From NCBI GenBank assembly GCA_013407085.1, contig JACCGJ010001875.1, forward strand, positions 6,932-70,931: 64,000 nt of DNA, read 5' to 3'. This document shows positions 22,712-33,154 of this stretch, piece after piece; within the stretch, counting starts at the first letter, position 1; the number at the start of each line of letters is the position of its first letter. The translations under genes and the position numbers were made by a program. Source of the DNA: Atriophallophorus winterbourni (lineage: Eukaryota > Platyhelminthes > Trematoda > Plagiorchiida > Microphallidae). The notes under the pieces are model-generated. The model worked only from the letters and a program-made list of their open reading frames with translations. It had not been told where the DNA came from and did no database searches.

Positions 22712-24682
22712 TCATTCTTTCGGACGTTTTGCTTCGGGTTCACCTTCAGCAGCAGCAGCAGTGACGGTAGGTGGAGGCATGCCAGGAGGGGGTGGAGGTG
22801 GGGCCATGAATCCAGTGAGGGGAATTCCCGGTGGAGGCATACCAGGAGGAAATAGACCCGGTGGAAGTGGTGGGGGAACATTGGTCATCATGAACAATCC
22901 CGGTGGTGGTGCATTGGGATTGACCATTGCAGCAGCAGCAGATTGAGCCGATGGGGGAGGAATGCTCAAATTGGGATTGATGAGACCAGCTGGTAAAGTA
23001 GATGTAGGTGGAGCTGTTCCACCTTGAGGACCGATTTTGTCTCTTGCTGCCTCGAGGTTTTTCTGAAATTCCAGTGCTTCTTGTTTATCTTGTTCAGAGA
23101 CCGATTGCATTGCTCGCTTGACAACAAGATCAGCGGTAGCAGAATAACCATCCCAGATGAGCTTGTCGGACTTGACTTGTTCTTGTTCCCCAAGTTTCTT
23201 GCCAATTTGAATTTCATCGACACCCACACCGAAAATATCCGTTCGTCTTTCAGCCAACTTCTTCAAACTGCTTTCGATTAAGTTACCTGCAGCAAACACT
23301 TGATCTTGATCTCGTTTTTCGCGAATTTCACGATCCCGTTGCTCAACCCACTTGGGATCCAACAATTCGAAGCGAATGTGCTTTGGAGCTTGATGAGCGG
23401 GGATTTTTTCCCCAGTAAATGGCGAAACCAGCATGACTGGTTCCTCGGATTTCTTTTGTCGTGCTGCTTTGGGGTCGTAATCATGACGAATGATTACTTG
23501 ATCAGATGTGACAGAAGAGGTTTTAACCGGTTGTTTGGGAGGAGGCATAACAGCTTCAGACTCTTCATCTGAAAGTTCCATATCATCTTCAGCTGTGTCC
23601 ATGGGAGCACTGGGGGAAGAACCCATGTTAGCTTCTTTGGGCTGAGACTCTTGAGCTTGTGATACAGCCACTGCCGATTGTTTCGTGGGTAACGGTTCCT
23701 CTTCAGGTTCAGATTCACCGTAATCTTGATCACTATCTTCGTCGGCATCTTCCTCATCCAAGTCAGCGGGCATTAGACCCAACGAACCAGGAGGAGGTGG
23801 AAGGACAGCAGTTTTGACTGGAACAGGCATGCCTTTCTCCTCAGCAATAACTTTTGCTTTAATTTCGTCCGGGGTCGTTGGAAGTGGGAAATTTCCAGCT
23901 TCGTTTGGTTGGAAGTCGACCGCTTCAACGACCACAAAATCATGCCAATCAATCTGCGCATAAGAACGACGCTCAGTTTCACTAGCTTCCTCCTCACGCT
24001 TCCTTTGACGTTCTTGATATTTTTGCCATTCAACGCGGTATTTTACATCATCCAACAAGCGTTTAGGATTATTAAGCTCATCTTCGAATTTCGAAGTGAT
24101 GTCTTTCGGGGGAATCAGTATTTTGGTATAATGCTCAACCAATTTGGTGAAGTAGCCGAACATTTGATGCTGCGCACGAAGGAAATCGAATTGATAATTG
24201 CGCTGTTCACGATTCATAAGCTGTGTTAGAAATTGTCGCCCATTGCGAGCAACGAATTGAGCGGTCAGCTTAATGATATCGATGTCCATGGCGTTGATCG
24301 AAGGGGGGTCAAAAACATATTCGAATTCCGGTGGGGGATCTTTAGGCACAAACGTTTCCGAAAGTAGTTTCGAGGTTTCTTGACCAAGACGTGCTGCGCT
24401 AGGTGTTGATAGTCGAAGTGCAGCTGGTTCAGGTAGTTTTCCCTCTGCGAATTCGCGGACTTTGTGTTGGTAATAAGCATGGTAGGGATCAACGGGATTT
24501 AGAAAGTTGAATTTCGGATTGCTTATTTCGTTCTGTCTAATACGAGATTCGAAATCGGGACCATTGCGCGCGACGAAACTGGCAGTTTTGTCAACGATGT
24601 TGCGGACTTCCGGAGGTGGGTAAATGATGCCAATTTTCGATAAAGATGGTCTTTCGACCTGTGGAAGCGCGACCAAAGCCAT
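22712..24682 (-). CDS. SF3A1: Splicing factor 3A subunit 1 (SF3a120/Prp21 homologue)
   Basis: Nuclear subunit of the SF3a complex, part of the U2 snRNP, needed for branch-site recognition and prespliceosome assembly. The frame encodes 656 residues from the ATG at 24682. SURP1 (about 29-72: VDKTASFVARNGPDFE, NPKFNFLNPVDPYHAYY) and SURP2 (about 138-181: TAQFVARNGRQFLTQLM, YQFDFLRAQH) are both well conserved. A QIDWHDFVVVEAVDFQPNE block (the segment after the SURPs), an acidic middle, PFTGEKIPA, ERRTDIFG and a proline-rich C-terminal region follow. It ends in EAKRPKE with no ubiquitin-like domain, so it is ~135 residues shorter than the human protein. The ATG at 24733 is less likely: a splice acceptor (TTTCAG) ends two bases before the ATG at 24682. 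No internal intron, stop or frameshift. Confidence 0.95.
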   Translation of the reverse strand: MALVALPQVERPSLSKIGIIYPPPEVRNIVDKTASFVARNGPDFESRIRQNEISNPKFNFLNPVDPYHAYYQHKVREFAEGKLPEPAALRLSTPSAARLGQETSKLLSETFVPKDPPPEFEYVFDPPSINAMDIDIIKLTAQFVARNGRQFLTQLMNREQRNYQFDFLRAQHQMFGYFTKLVEHYTKILIPPKDITSKFEDELNNPKRLLDDVKYRVEWQKYQERQRKREEEASETERRSYAQIDWHDFVVVEAVDFQPNEAGNFPLPTTPDEIKAKVIAEEKGMPVPVKTAVLPPPPGSLGLMPADLDEEDADEDSDQDYGESEPEEEPLPTKQSAVAVSQAQESQPKEANMGSSPSAPMDTAEDDMELSDEESEAVMPPPKQPVKTSSVTSDQVIIRHDYDPKAARQKKSEEPVMLVSPFTGEKIPAHQAPKHIRFELLDPKWVEQRDREIREKRDQDQVFAAGNLIESSLKKLAERRTDIFGVGVDEIQIGKKLGEQEQVKSDKLIWDGYSATADLVVKRAMQSVSEQDKQEALEFQKNLEAARDKIGPQGGTAPPTSTLPAGLINPNLSIPPPSAQSAAAAMVNPNAPPPGLFMMTNVPPPLPPGLFPPGMPPPGIPLTGFMAPPPPPPGMPPPTVTAAAAEGEPEAKRPKE

Positions 24683-24700
24683 GGCTGAAACGTGAGAAAC
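24683..24700 (-). promoter_or_regulatory. Splice acceptor directly upstream of the SF3A1 start codon
   Basis: On the minus strand TTTGTTGTTTCTCACG then TTTCAG precedes CCATGG. A pyrimidine-rich acceptor leaving a two-base 5' UTR fits either a 5' UTR intron or spliced-leader trans-splicing, which flatworms use. The sequence cannot separate these. Confidence 0.65.
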
Positions 24701-24844
24701 AACAAATGAAATATGTTCATAAGATAGTCGCAAAAATTCGTTAAAATCTCTTAATCCAACTGTAGGAGTATATATGCGCCCGTCAAAAAAGCGAAAAATT
24801 ATAAATATATTAACAAGTTGTTGACAATAGCATATTCAGCATGT

Positions 24845-24998
24845 GAGTAAATGCAATTACCGTTTATCATTTTCTATTTCTATTCCCACCTCATATCTGT
24901 CTAGGCCTGGGCAACCTAATAGTATCTTAGTCCACGTGCAGTCTCTGACTGTGCGGCACTTTGCCTGGATAAGGCTTGTGCTTTCATACATATACACA
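24845..24998 (+). repeat. Short interspersed repeat copy (3' two thirds)
   Basis: TTTCTATTCCCACCTCATAT, TCTGTCTAGGCCTGGGCAAC, TCTGACTGTGCGGCACTTTG, and a CTTTCATACATATACAC tail. It lies about 110 bp from the 5' side of SF3A1. Confidence 0.88.
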
Positions 24999-25446
24999 CC
25001 GGTTATCATACGCATTAACGAACAGGTTTTGAATAAAACTATAAGCCTCAAAAATGTATTTAATGTGCAACGGTGCAGACCTCTCACGCGTGGAAAATAA
25101 AACGCTAGATTAATCGTCAGTCTTGGTGAACTGCAGCGAAATGTTCGCAGCAACCTCTTTACGCCATAATTTTCGTTAAAAATGCGGAAGTCCGCAACTA
25201 CTGTTGGTAATGATTTTTTTTGAGATATATCTCCAGTGCAGTTATAATTGAGTCCCAACATAAACGGAAATTAAAAATGGTTAAACGATTGCTATCACAG
25301 TTAAGAGTGGACTGTAAACCGTCAAGTTGATCACAATCTGCAAAGTACTTCGGTAGAGATTACAGCATGGTTCAACGGTGCCGATGATCTAAGAGAAACT
25401 TGACTCTGCATAAACACATTCTAGAGCATGACGAAAGTACTACGCA

Positions 25447-25670
25447 GGTATATATGGTATGAAAGCACAATCCTGATCCAGGCATAGTGCCGCACATTCA
25501 GAGACTGCATGTGGGCTAACATACTGTCAGGTTGCCCAGGCCTAGATATATATGAGGGGGGAATAGAAATGATAGTGAGACTCCAGCGTGTTTCAGAATG
25601 CAGCTCATTAGCGTTGGCCAATCAATTTTGCACGATGTTAGCCGCCATGTTAGCTGCCATTATTTCATTC
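25447..25670 (-). repeat. Short interspersed repeat copy
   Basis: Inverted relative to 24845-24998. TATGGTATGAAAGCACAA, AGAGACTGCATGTGGGCTAA, CAGGTTGCCCAGGCCTAG, AGTGAGACTCCAGCG and TTGGCCAATCAATTTTGCAC are the reverse complements of the family blocks, from tail to head. Confidence 0.88.
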
Positions 25671-25774
25671 TCGTTTGTTTTATCCTGGATAAACCTGGCG
25701 GTATCTCTGTCTGCATGCAGACTATAACAGTGCGACACTACCTGATTCCGGATTTACGATCTCATAATTAATAT

Positions 25775-25960
25775 GATGCATGAGATTACAAGCCTGATCC
25801 TAGAAAAATGCTGCAAAGCAATAGACTGCATTTGGGCTAAAATACTGTCAGGTTGCCCAGGCGTAGACAGATAAGAATGAAAATAGAGATGGCAATGAAT
25901 CTCCAATTTGTTTCCGCATACAGCTCAATAACCGTGATAAATCTTATACACCTTTCATCA
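25775..25960 (-). repeat. Short interspersed repeat copy, diverged
   Basis: ACAAGCCTGATCC, GACTGCATTTGGGCTAAAAT, ACTGTCAGGTTGCCCAGGCG and AATGAATCTCCAATTTGTTT follow family order on the minus strand. The head part is missing. Confidence 0.8.
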
Positions 25961-26004
25961 GTTGACGAAGAACCTAGAAGGATGGATATAATAATTTAGT
26001 TTCG

Positions 26005-26552
26005 AAGGTTGTCATAGCCGGGGTGGCAGTGGGGATAAGCTCCCACTGTTTATAAAATAATCCCATATGAAATGCGTCTCAAATAGCCTCTGACAACCAA
26101 GTCCAGATTCTGGCCTGCACGAGTGGCTCCCCGAGCCCGGCGGAACTGCTTCTACCAACAGGAGAAGGGGCGAAGGTCAGTGACTGGCGCCTGAAAACCA
26201 GTTTGGTTCGGGCAGATGGAGCTCGTTTGCCTGGAAGGGCATTTCATCTAAGGGAAGGAAAACCCTGATTTTAAACCTCCGCTGCCTTGCGGGATAATCG
26301 ATCGCGGGAAAGGCTTCGGGAGAAAACCCTGAGGAAATATCTGGAACAGTCTGGTAGACGGTTGGTTGATGCACACCACCTCTTTCTGGCAACTCACTGC
26401 AGCCTTGCAGGTCGCACTTGGTTGTGCAAAGGCTAGAGAAGCTGACTCGAACAAACGCTGAGTGATGCTGGGGATGCCACTTTGTACTCTAATTCCCAAG
26501 TATCTTCATTGAAGCCGACTTATCCTCCAGGAGGAGATAGTCGCAAAAAAGT
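26005..26552 (+). mobile_element. Non-autonomous RTE derivative, copy A (548 bp)
   Basis: Begins AAGGTTGTCATAGCC and for ~350 bases matches the leader of the RTE element (10044 leftward), sharing TAGCCTCTGACAACCAAGTC and GACTGGCGCC. Then follows a ~150-bp segment shared only with copy B (59563-60090). It ends in a hairpin tail: GCCGACTTATCCTCCAGGAG and GAGATAGTCGC plus an A-rich end. No transposition protein is encoded, so it must have used another element's enzymes. Confidence 0.85.
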
Positions 26553-26554
26553 AG

Positions 26555-28030
26555 GTAAAAATTATTTATCCCAACATTAAAATACGAGTCCACTGATTAT
26601 CGTGCAAATGAGAAAAATCTAAGATCAATTAAGACTTGCGAGAATTTATGCATCAGTTACTAATAGTGGATATCTGGGCAAAGACGTAGATGAAATCGAG
26701 GAAAACAATATATTTCTATCAAGTCATAGGGATAGCTTACATTTCCATTGCTCAGTCATCATCATGATTATGCAGTAGAGGTCTGAAGATAAACAAAGTG
26801 CAAAGCAACATGAAGTAGGAAAAACAGATAAGCAAATGCGTGAAAAAAAGTGGGCAATCGAAAATATGCAAATGCACAAAAAGCAGCTTGTTTTGTAGTT
26901 TCAGTGCATGCGATTTGTATTTTATCAAATAAAAAACAATGATATAGGATAAAAGTTACGACACACAATAAACTACATTAGCGCCACTGACTTCGGTTTG
27001 CAGTCATGTCGCATTTGGTTTCCAACCAATTATTAGGTGTCTTTTGGACTCAACCCAGGCAAACGGGTACGTCATACTGGACCAAGCGCCACGGTTTCTT
27101 CATCCCAGCGTGCTACCTCACTGACTGGCCACTCGATCGTTTTTCCCAGTCTCTACAAAGCTCCCAACAATCGCCAGCAAGCAAGCATTAGCATTTCTCT
27201 TCGTCCGTGACATCTTGGTTCTAACAAAGTACAGTTGACAAACACGCAGAAGAATTCACAACGAACGTTTGACTTATCCGATCGCAGTTACATTTTAGAA
27301 CAAACCGACTTCGGGTCAGAAATATAAGTAAGAATTTTTGTGTGCGACGTTGGAACGTCGGGACAGTGATGGATGAAGGTAGCTGAAGTCATGATTATGC
27401 ATTATTTATTAGACTAACTAGTAAGTATTGCTTGTCTTTCTAAATTACGAGTAACCGGGCATGGATCACATCTGATTACCACCCCAAGGTGATTCTAAAA
27501 ATGGGATGGTTTATAGTATGAACGAAGATTCATCTGATGAACATGGAGTAGCATAAATGCCAGTCATCCCACTAAGGAAGCGCTCCTAAGATGGACCCCG
27601 GTGTCTGAATGAGCGGGTACCCTTTCGATATCACTATTAGTTAAGTAGATGTGGTAACGTTATCAAAATGAAAAAAACGATTTTTGTGACCCGATTTAAT
27701 CCGCAGTTAATAGAGTTGCTGGGAATTATATGTTGATTGTAGTCGGTGTACGGAATGTGATCACTAAATCAGCAGGCGCTGCAGAAAAATTAATTTTGGA
27801 TAGATTTGACTTTCGATGGCGGTGAGAACGATAATATCTTGGCTTTGCGACCTACACGCGCTTGTGATAGCAACACGAAATTCCAAGAGCAACAGTTTGT
27901 TACTCGACACCATGGAACAAGCAGCGCCAAAATAAAAAAACAAATACTTGTCTAGTTAACCTAACACATGTACATGTCCGAGTCTGAAAAGCAGCCTAAA
28001 AAGCAGACTGGAGCAGACTTTGATACCAAT
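26555..28030. other. No gene recognised
   Basis: AT-rich with short ORFs. A weak WNVGTVMDEGS string at about 27345-27390 might be the start of a decayed RTE endonuclease belonging to the remnant that follows, but nothing else supports it. Confidence 0.45.
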
Positions 28031-28034
28031 TGTA

Positions 28035-28095
28035 CATATGTGGAATCGTGCAGCACCTCGGTGCTGTGCAGCTTACACCGTGCTAAATGGGTTAC
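28035..28095 (+). repeat. Head fragment of the short interspersed repeat
   Basis: GGAATCGTGCAGCACCTCGG, TGCTGTGCAGCTTACACCGT and GCTAAATGGGTT match the 5' part of the family consensus; the rest is absent. Confidence 0.65.
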
Positions 28096-28920
28096 ATAAG
28101 GTTGTCCAATCTCCCTCTCCTTGTTCAATTTCGCCACTGGCTACGTCGTTCCGAGTGCTATTAATAGCGGATGTGATACGGGCCTGGATTATGTTTGATA
28201 TTGCATTACTGAGATAAAACCCTATATTTATCTAACAAGCTCCTGCTCTAATGCAGGTGCTCTTATGGCAGTGAAGGCAACTAATTATGGGTTATACTTG
28301 TCTTCTAATAAGCGCGAGGTTCCCCTCCAGGATTTGTCATGAGAAGAGCCTCGTTTCACTATAAATGATTTCGTTCTCGAGCACGTTGATCAGTTCAACT
28401 ACCCCGAAGGTTGGGCGGTCGCCAGGTGTGGAATAGAGAAGGAAATCAACGTACAGAATAAAAGTTACAGGATTAATGCGCCTATGGAATGGTGATTAAA
28501 GCGTGAGCTCAAAGGAAAGGGTCTATTCTACTTCGGTGAAGGGTGATGTTGTCTTACGGCGGTCAATGTTGAACGGATCGTGTTTGACGGTAACACCACC
28601 TTTAAAACTCTGAGGTCAAGCACCGCGTCTTAGGAAGCAAGCCTCTAGATAGCCATCCCATGACGTCATCTCCGCTTGCTCTGACACGTCCTGTGCATGA
28701 AACCCCAACATTGACCACGCTAAGCACTCTATACGTAAGCAGGTATAGACAGGAAACGTGGCTGGTGGTAAGCCATCGACTTAAAAGAGTGGCTGAAAAA
28801 GGTTTACTTCTGGTCTAGCTAAGGTTGAACGGGCAACCTTGCGTGGATGTGGTGATGGGTGCAAGAGAAGGAGAGTATAGGGCTTGGCACAATGGCAACA
28901 ATTGCGTCGTTTCGATTCAA
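28096..28920 (+). pseudogene. RTE-like RT and thumb remnant, part 1
   Basis: Across frames: GCPISLSLFNFATGYVVPS (RT block after the active-site helix), EEPRFTINDFVLEHVDQFNY (the strand leading to YLGS), ARCGIEKEINVQNKS (GxEKEIxxRIxKA motif) and KGKGLFYFGEG. Only RTE-type elements of the SR2/BovB sort have this thumb pattern in my memory. Heavily frameshifted. Its C-terminus reappears after the N gap at 30843-31055, so the element was split by insertions. Confidence 0.68.
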
Positions 28921-29555
28921 CCGACCTTAATTTTTATTGTGACCACATATTATAAACAAAGCAAAAAAGAAAAATGTCGTGTGAAAATAACAAAAAATCG
29001 CATTCTTGTAATTTTTATTCTTATCTGTTGTTCACCTCATTACTTTGTTGAAGACCACTATATAAAGATATCAGAATATGCATATATATATGGTTTTAAT
29101 GTAATATTGTGCAGATGGTGCAAATCAATCAACAAGGGTTCTGCGTGTGAAGTCAGTTGTAAAAGCATCCAATCGATCTGATGAGGTAGCAAGAAAATCT
29201 TTACATCCGTGCCTAAAGTAGTGGCCACCGGTCTGGAGCAGTCAATTGTGTTAGTTTTGATTTATTTTAGACTTATTAAACAGAAAATGGCGAGAGATAA
29301 GGATGTCATGGTAAAACCAAACGAAGTCTGTTGGTTGCGCGTTCTGAAAATCAGACACAGTAAATGTACAGCAAAATAAAATTTAGAAAAGAAAACTATC
29401 AATCTTCGGACACCAAAATGCTTAGTTAGTATATTATGGGAGATGTATCGAACAATACAAGAACAGAGGTATAGATGAAATTGTAAAAATTTTAGAGAGT
29501 TGAGTAAGAATGTTTCAATTCCCCAACCCTGATGCATGTAACAAAGTGAGCTGCT
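28921..29555. other. No gene recognised
   Basis: AT-rich sequence that interrupts the RTE remnant; short ORFs only. Confidence 0.45.
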
Positions 29556-29610
29556 TTACTATGCACGGCTGCTGGAAGTCGTAACTGTATGCGGGCTAGG
29601 ATACTGACTT
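29556..29610 (-). repeat. Short interspersed repeat, cut by the assembly gap
   Basis: AACTGTATGCGGGCTAGGAT then ACTGACTT reproduces the GACTGCATGTGGGCTAAGAT-ACTGTCA block of the family on the minus strand, then the N run begins. Confidence 0.6.
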
Positions 29611-30610
29611 NNNNNNNNNNNNNNNNNNNNNNNNNNNNNNNNNNNNNNNNNNNNNNNNNNNNNNNNNNNNNNNNNNNNNNNNNNNNNNNNNNNNNNNNNN
29701 NNNNNNNNNNNNNNNNNNNNNNNNNNNNNNNNNNNNNNNNNNNNNNNNNNNNNNNNNNNNNNNNNNNNNNNNNNNNNNNNNNNNNNNNNNNNNNNNNNNN
29801 NNNNNNNNNNNNNNNNNNNNNNNNNNNNNNNNNNNNNNNNNNNNNNNNNNNNNNNNNNNNNNNNNNNNNNNNNNNNNNNNNNNNNNNNNNNNNNNNNNNN
29901 NNNNNNNNNNNNNNNNNNNNNNNNNNNNNNNNNNNNNNNNNNNNNNNNNNNNNNNNNNNNNNNNNNNNNNNNNNNNNNNNNNNNNNNNNNNNNNNNNNNN
30001 NNNNNNNNNNNNNNNNNNNNNNNNNNNNNNNNNNNNNNNNNNNNNNNNNNNNNNNNNNNNNNNNNNNNNNNNNNNNNNNNNNNNNNNNNNNNNNNNNNNN
30101 NNNNNNNNNNNNNNNNNNNNNNNNNNNNNNNNNNNNNNNNNNNNNNNNNNNNNNNNNNNNNNNNNNNNNNNNNNNNNNNNNNNNNNNNNNNNNNNNNNNN
30201 NNNNNNNNNNNNNNNNNNNNNNNNNNNNNNNNNNNNNNNNNNNNNNNNNNNNNNNNNNNNNNNNNNNNNNNNNNNNNNNNNNNNNNNNNNNNNNNNNNNN
30301 NNNNNNNNNNNNNNNNNNNNNNNNNNNNNNNNNNNNNNNNNNNNNNNNNNNNNNNNNNNNNNNNNNNNNNNNNNNNNNNNNNNNNNNNNNNNNNNNNNNN
30401 NNNNNNNNNNNNNNNNNNNNNNNNNNNNNNNNNNNNNNNNNNNNNNNNNNNNNNNNNNNNNNNNNNNNNNNNNNNNNNNNNNNNNNNNNNNNNNNNNNNN
30501 NNNNNNNNNNNNNNNNNNNNNNNNNNNNNNNNNNNNNNNNNNNNNNNNNNNNNNNNNNNNNNNNNNNNNNNNNNNNNNNNNNNNNNNNNNNNNNNNNNNN
30601 NNNNNNNNNN
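29611..30610. other. Assembly gap, exactly 1000 N
   Basis: A run of 1000 unknown bases, a round number that suggests a placeholder and not a measured length. Any reading frame across it is meaningless. Confidence 0.99.
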
Positions 30611-30742
30611 GTGGACTGCATGTGGGCTGAGATAATATCAGGTCGATCAAACCTAGATAGGTATAAGAAAGGGGTAACGGCAGTGAGACTAAAGCGTGTT
30701 TTTGCATGCAGCTTAGTACCGGTAACAGATAAATTTGGCATA
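30611..30742 (-). repeat. Short interspersed repeat at the right edge of the gap
   Basis: GTGGACTGCATGTGGGCTGA, GAAAGGGGTAACGGCAGTGA, GACTAAAGCGTGTTTTTGCA, GCAGCTTAGTACCGGTAACA in family order on the minus strand. Its first bases are the same internal block that ends the left edge of the gap. Confidence 0.8.
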
Positions 30743-30842
30743 GGTACGCGCAGTATGGAAGCATTTCATGAATGTACACCACGTATTGCGAATGGAAAAT
30801 CATCGTTTTCCAAACGCTGTCTTGTTTGCCACTCCTAACTCG

Positions 30843-31055
30843 GAATGGCGTCGTTGTAATAGTAACCAGACTCTTCATTGGCTCAAGCAGATAAAGGCTT
30901 TGAGTGTTAAGCTAACTGCGGTTGGTGCGATCCCTCTCCCAGGTTGGGGTCCAAAAGATGAGAATTCACATTGGCTTCTTACTCTCAGTGATATGGCCGA
31001 AAATCGTGTTCAGTGGCGGTCTTGTTGTAGACATCTTCGTGGAGTGTTTGATTAA
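30843..31055 (+). pseudogene. RTE-like C-terminal domain, part 2
   Basis: The frame reads LPGWGPKDENSHWLLTLSD, then MAENRVQWRSCCRHL. The pattern PGWGPxD...WLxTLxDMAxNRxQWRxCCxxL closes many RTE ORFs. It is in line with the remnant at 28096-28920 and probably the end of the same copy. Confidence 0.75.
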
Positions 31056-31079
31056 TCGTCTGTTGTCAAGTGAAGTGGC

Positions 31080-31390
31080 GAGGAAAGCTTGTTATGACGC
31101 ATGACAGTGAAAGTCGTGAGGAAGCTGTCAGGCTGATATCGCTCTACTCGTTCACACAACCTGCTTGAATGCATGTTAGATTAGAAGTGTGAGCACCTCA
31201 TCCCAGTGAGCCTGTGTCTAATCTTTTAAAGGTTCAGTAGCTTTTTAGGTCCCATTTTCCTTATATTTTTTAGAATTTGTATTATATCACGGTTGTATGG
31301 CAGTTAAGCACTTGGTATTTGTTACCGGTGTAATGCTGTCGATGATGATGAGCACCGCTTTATACTCATCGAAATTCCAAGTCGCAAGTG
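31080..31390 (+). repeat. Dispersed repeat, copy 1
   Basis: Shares an ordered series of blocks with 55790-56060: CCTGCTTGAATGCATGTT, GTAGCTTTTTAGGTCCCA, CACGGTTGTATGGCAGTTAAGC and TACCGGTGTAATGCT followed by GATGATGATG. In copy 1 it lies directly 3' of the RTE C-terminus, so it may be the RTE 3' UTR. In copy 2 no RTE coding sequence precedes it. Confidence 0.6.
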
Positions 31391-31486
31391 TGGTCAAATG
31401 TAATAGCGGGAATTAACTTAATATTTAAGTATTTCTATATAGTGAAGATATGTCGATATGTCAACGTTGCGACGAGTACCCCATCG

Positions 31487-31640
31487 TTAGGAGGGCACAC
31501 GGCTAACGAATAAAACAAGTCGGATTACCTGATCGACCTAAGTTCGCAACGGATAGAAATTGTTGCTGGGTAAGCAATGTTGTACCTTGGTAACAAATCC
31601 CAACTTCACTAAATTCAAATTGTCTGACTCGCCTACGACA
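31487..31640 (+). mobile_element. LTR/leader of a gypsy-like element (copy 2)
   Basis: Matches 19067-19200. The hairpin seen in copy 1 is degraded here (GTTAGGAGGGCACACGGCTAAC). A Gag gene follows ~300 bp downstream. Confidence 0.5.
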
Positions 31641-31939
31641 ACCAACATCCGTCGTTCCCGCTATGCACATTCCCAAGATTATGGTGTACCCTCACACGTT
31701 CACTCTGTTGTTGTCATATAAATACAAACTATGTCCACGGTCGAAGCGCACACACTGGGCGCTTGGACCTTGGATTCCCGATCAACGTTCCATTCCGACC
31801 TAGTTCTGTTTTTCCTGACTGTTGGGTTAAGAATAACGTATAGATTGATAGAACTCAACGATAGTTTCTGCTGCAACATCGACGATACATCCATCATACA
31901 CAATTTGGCGACGGGAAGAAAAGAAGCCAGCAATACGAA

Positions 31940-32968
31940 ATGGCAATCGCAGCAGAAGAATTGAAATTAATGCTTCAGCAACAGCAACGCCAATTTGAAG
32001 AAGCTCAAGCCCGTTTGATACAGACTCTTTTGAAAAATCTGTGTGTCAAATCCGAAGACAATGAGACTGAAGTACAACGATGCAATCATCAACAGTATCC
32101 TCGAATTCAATTACGACCTAGAAAGCGGTTTCACATTCGAATCTTGGTTCACGAGATTCTAAGATAGTTTTCAATCCGACCTCAACAGCGTTGATGATGG
32201 TCGAGACTGCTGGTGAGAAAACGGAGAACGTTGGAACATGAGAAGATTATCTACTTCATTTTGCCGCAATCCCCAAATTCATTTACTTTTGATCAGATTG
32301 TACAATTGTTAAAAGAAATTTTTGTGAACAGTCTTCTTTGTTTAATAGACGATATAATTGCATGAAATTGGTCGAGGATTGTGATGATTTTGTTACGTGT
32401 GCAGGGAAAGTTAATAGAGCATGTGAACGGTTCAAGTTCAAAGATATGACTGAAGACCGATTTCGATCGCTGATATTTGTATGTGGTTAGTAGTCGGAAA
32501 GATCACGACATTCGCACGAGACTGCTGTCGCGACTAGATCAAGACCAGAACATTAATATGATGTCAATCACAACGGAATGCCAGTGATGGTTAAATTTGA
32601 AGCGTGACACTGCGTTGGTCGAACAAAATCCCTGCCAGAATGAGCCGGTGGTTTTAGCCGTCAAGCACCGAAGCAGCCGTCAGAATGATCAACGAGTCGA
32701 TCAAAACGCCAAGCCCCCATTCAAGTGTTCGCAATGTGGCGAATGGCATTGTGTGCATTATTGCCCATTCAAGAAACACCGATGCCAGAAGTGCAACAGA
32801 AAGGGGCATAACGAAAATTACTGCCGGGCAAACTATTTTAAGAAATCTGTGTGCAATTATTATCAGTCTTATACTGTTTTCGCTACCTTCAAAACCCCAC
32901 AACATGGAAATGCAGCGGAAGAAGAGCCCACTCAAATTAATTCCGCGGAATGCAGCTTAAGAAGGTAG
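31940..32968 (+). pseudogene. Ty3/gypsy Gag remnant with zinc knuckles
   Basis: Starts MAIAAEELKLMLQQQQRQFE (helical, 31940-32167). After a frame break comes DDFVTCAGKVNRACERFKFK, DMTEDRFRSLIFVCG (32330-32490). The frame 32597-32968 ends with tandem Cys-His knuckles: CSQCGEWHCVHYCPF, then CQKCNRKGHNENYC. These bind nucleic acid during particle assembly. This pattern is familiar to me from flatworm gypsy elements. Several stops and frame changes occur between blocks; no protease or RT follows, so the copy is truncated soon after Gag. Confidence 0.78.
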
Positions 32969-32969
32969 G

Positions 32970-33135
32970 CCGATCTAAGACGTGTTTCAGTAACCAACAT
33001 GCATGTGGATCCAAAACTAAAGTCCTACCAAGAACAAGTTCTTCGCAAATACTTCAATCGAGTCTTTTTATCCGCTTCTATATTTTAATCTAGACGAAAT
33101 TTTATACCTCTAAAATTAAAGCAAACTAGATACAA
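32970..33135. other. Downstream remnant of the gypsy copy
   Basis: A short continuation (HVDPKLKSYQEQVLRKYFNR) could be the start of Pol, but it ends within ~60 bases. Nothing else is recognised. Confidence 0.35.
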
Positions 33136-33154
33136 GGTAGAAGTTAAAAACACC

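Noticed and set aside
22671..22946. Plus-strand glycine-rich ORF (GGGMPGGGGGGAMNP-type)
   Set aside because: It is the antisense of the proline-rich C-terminal region of SF3A1; the repeats come from the proline codons.
29559..30878. Apparent 350-440 codon open frames across the N run
   Set aside because: They consist almost wholly of unknown residues; the gap creates the open frame.
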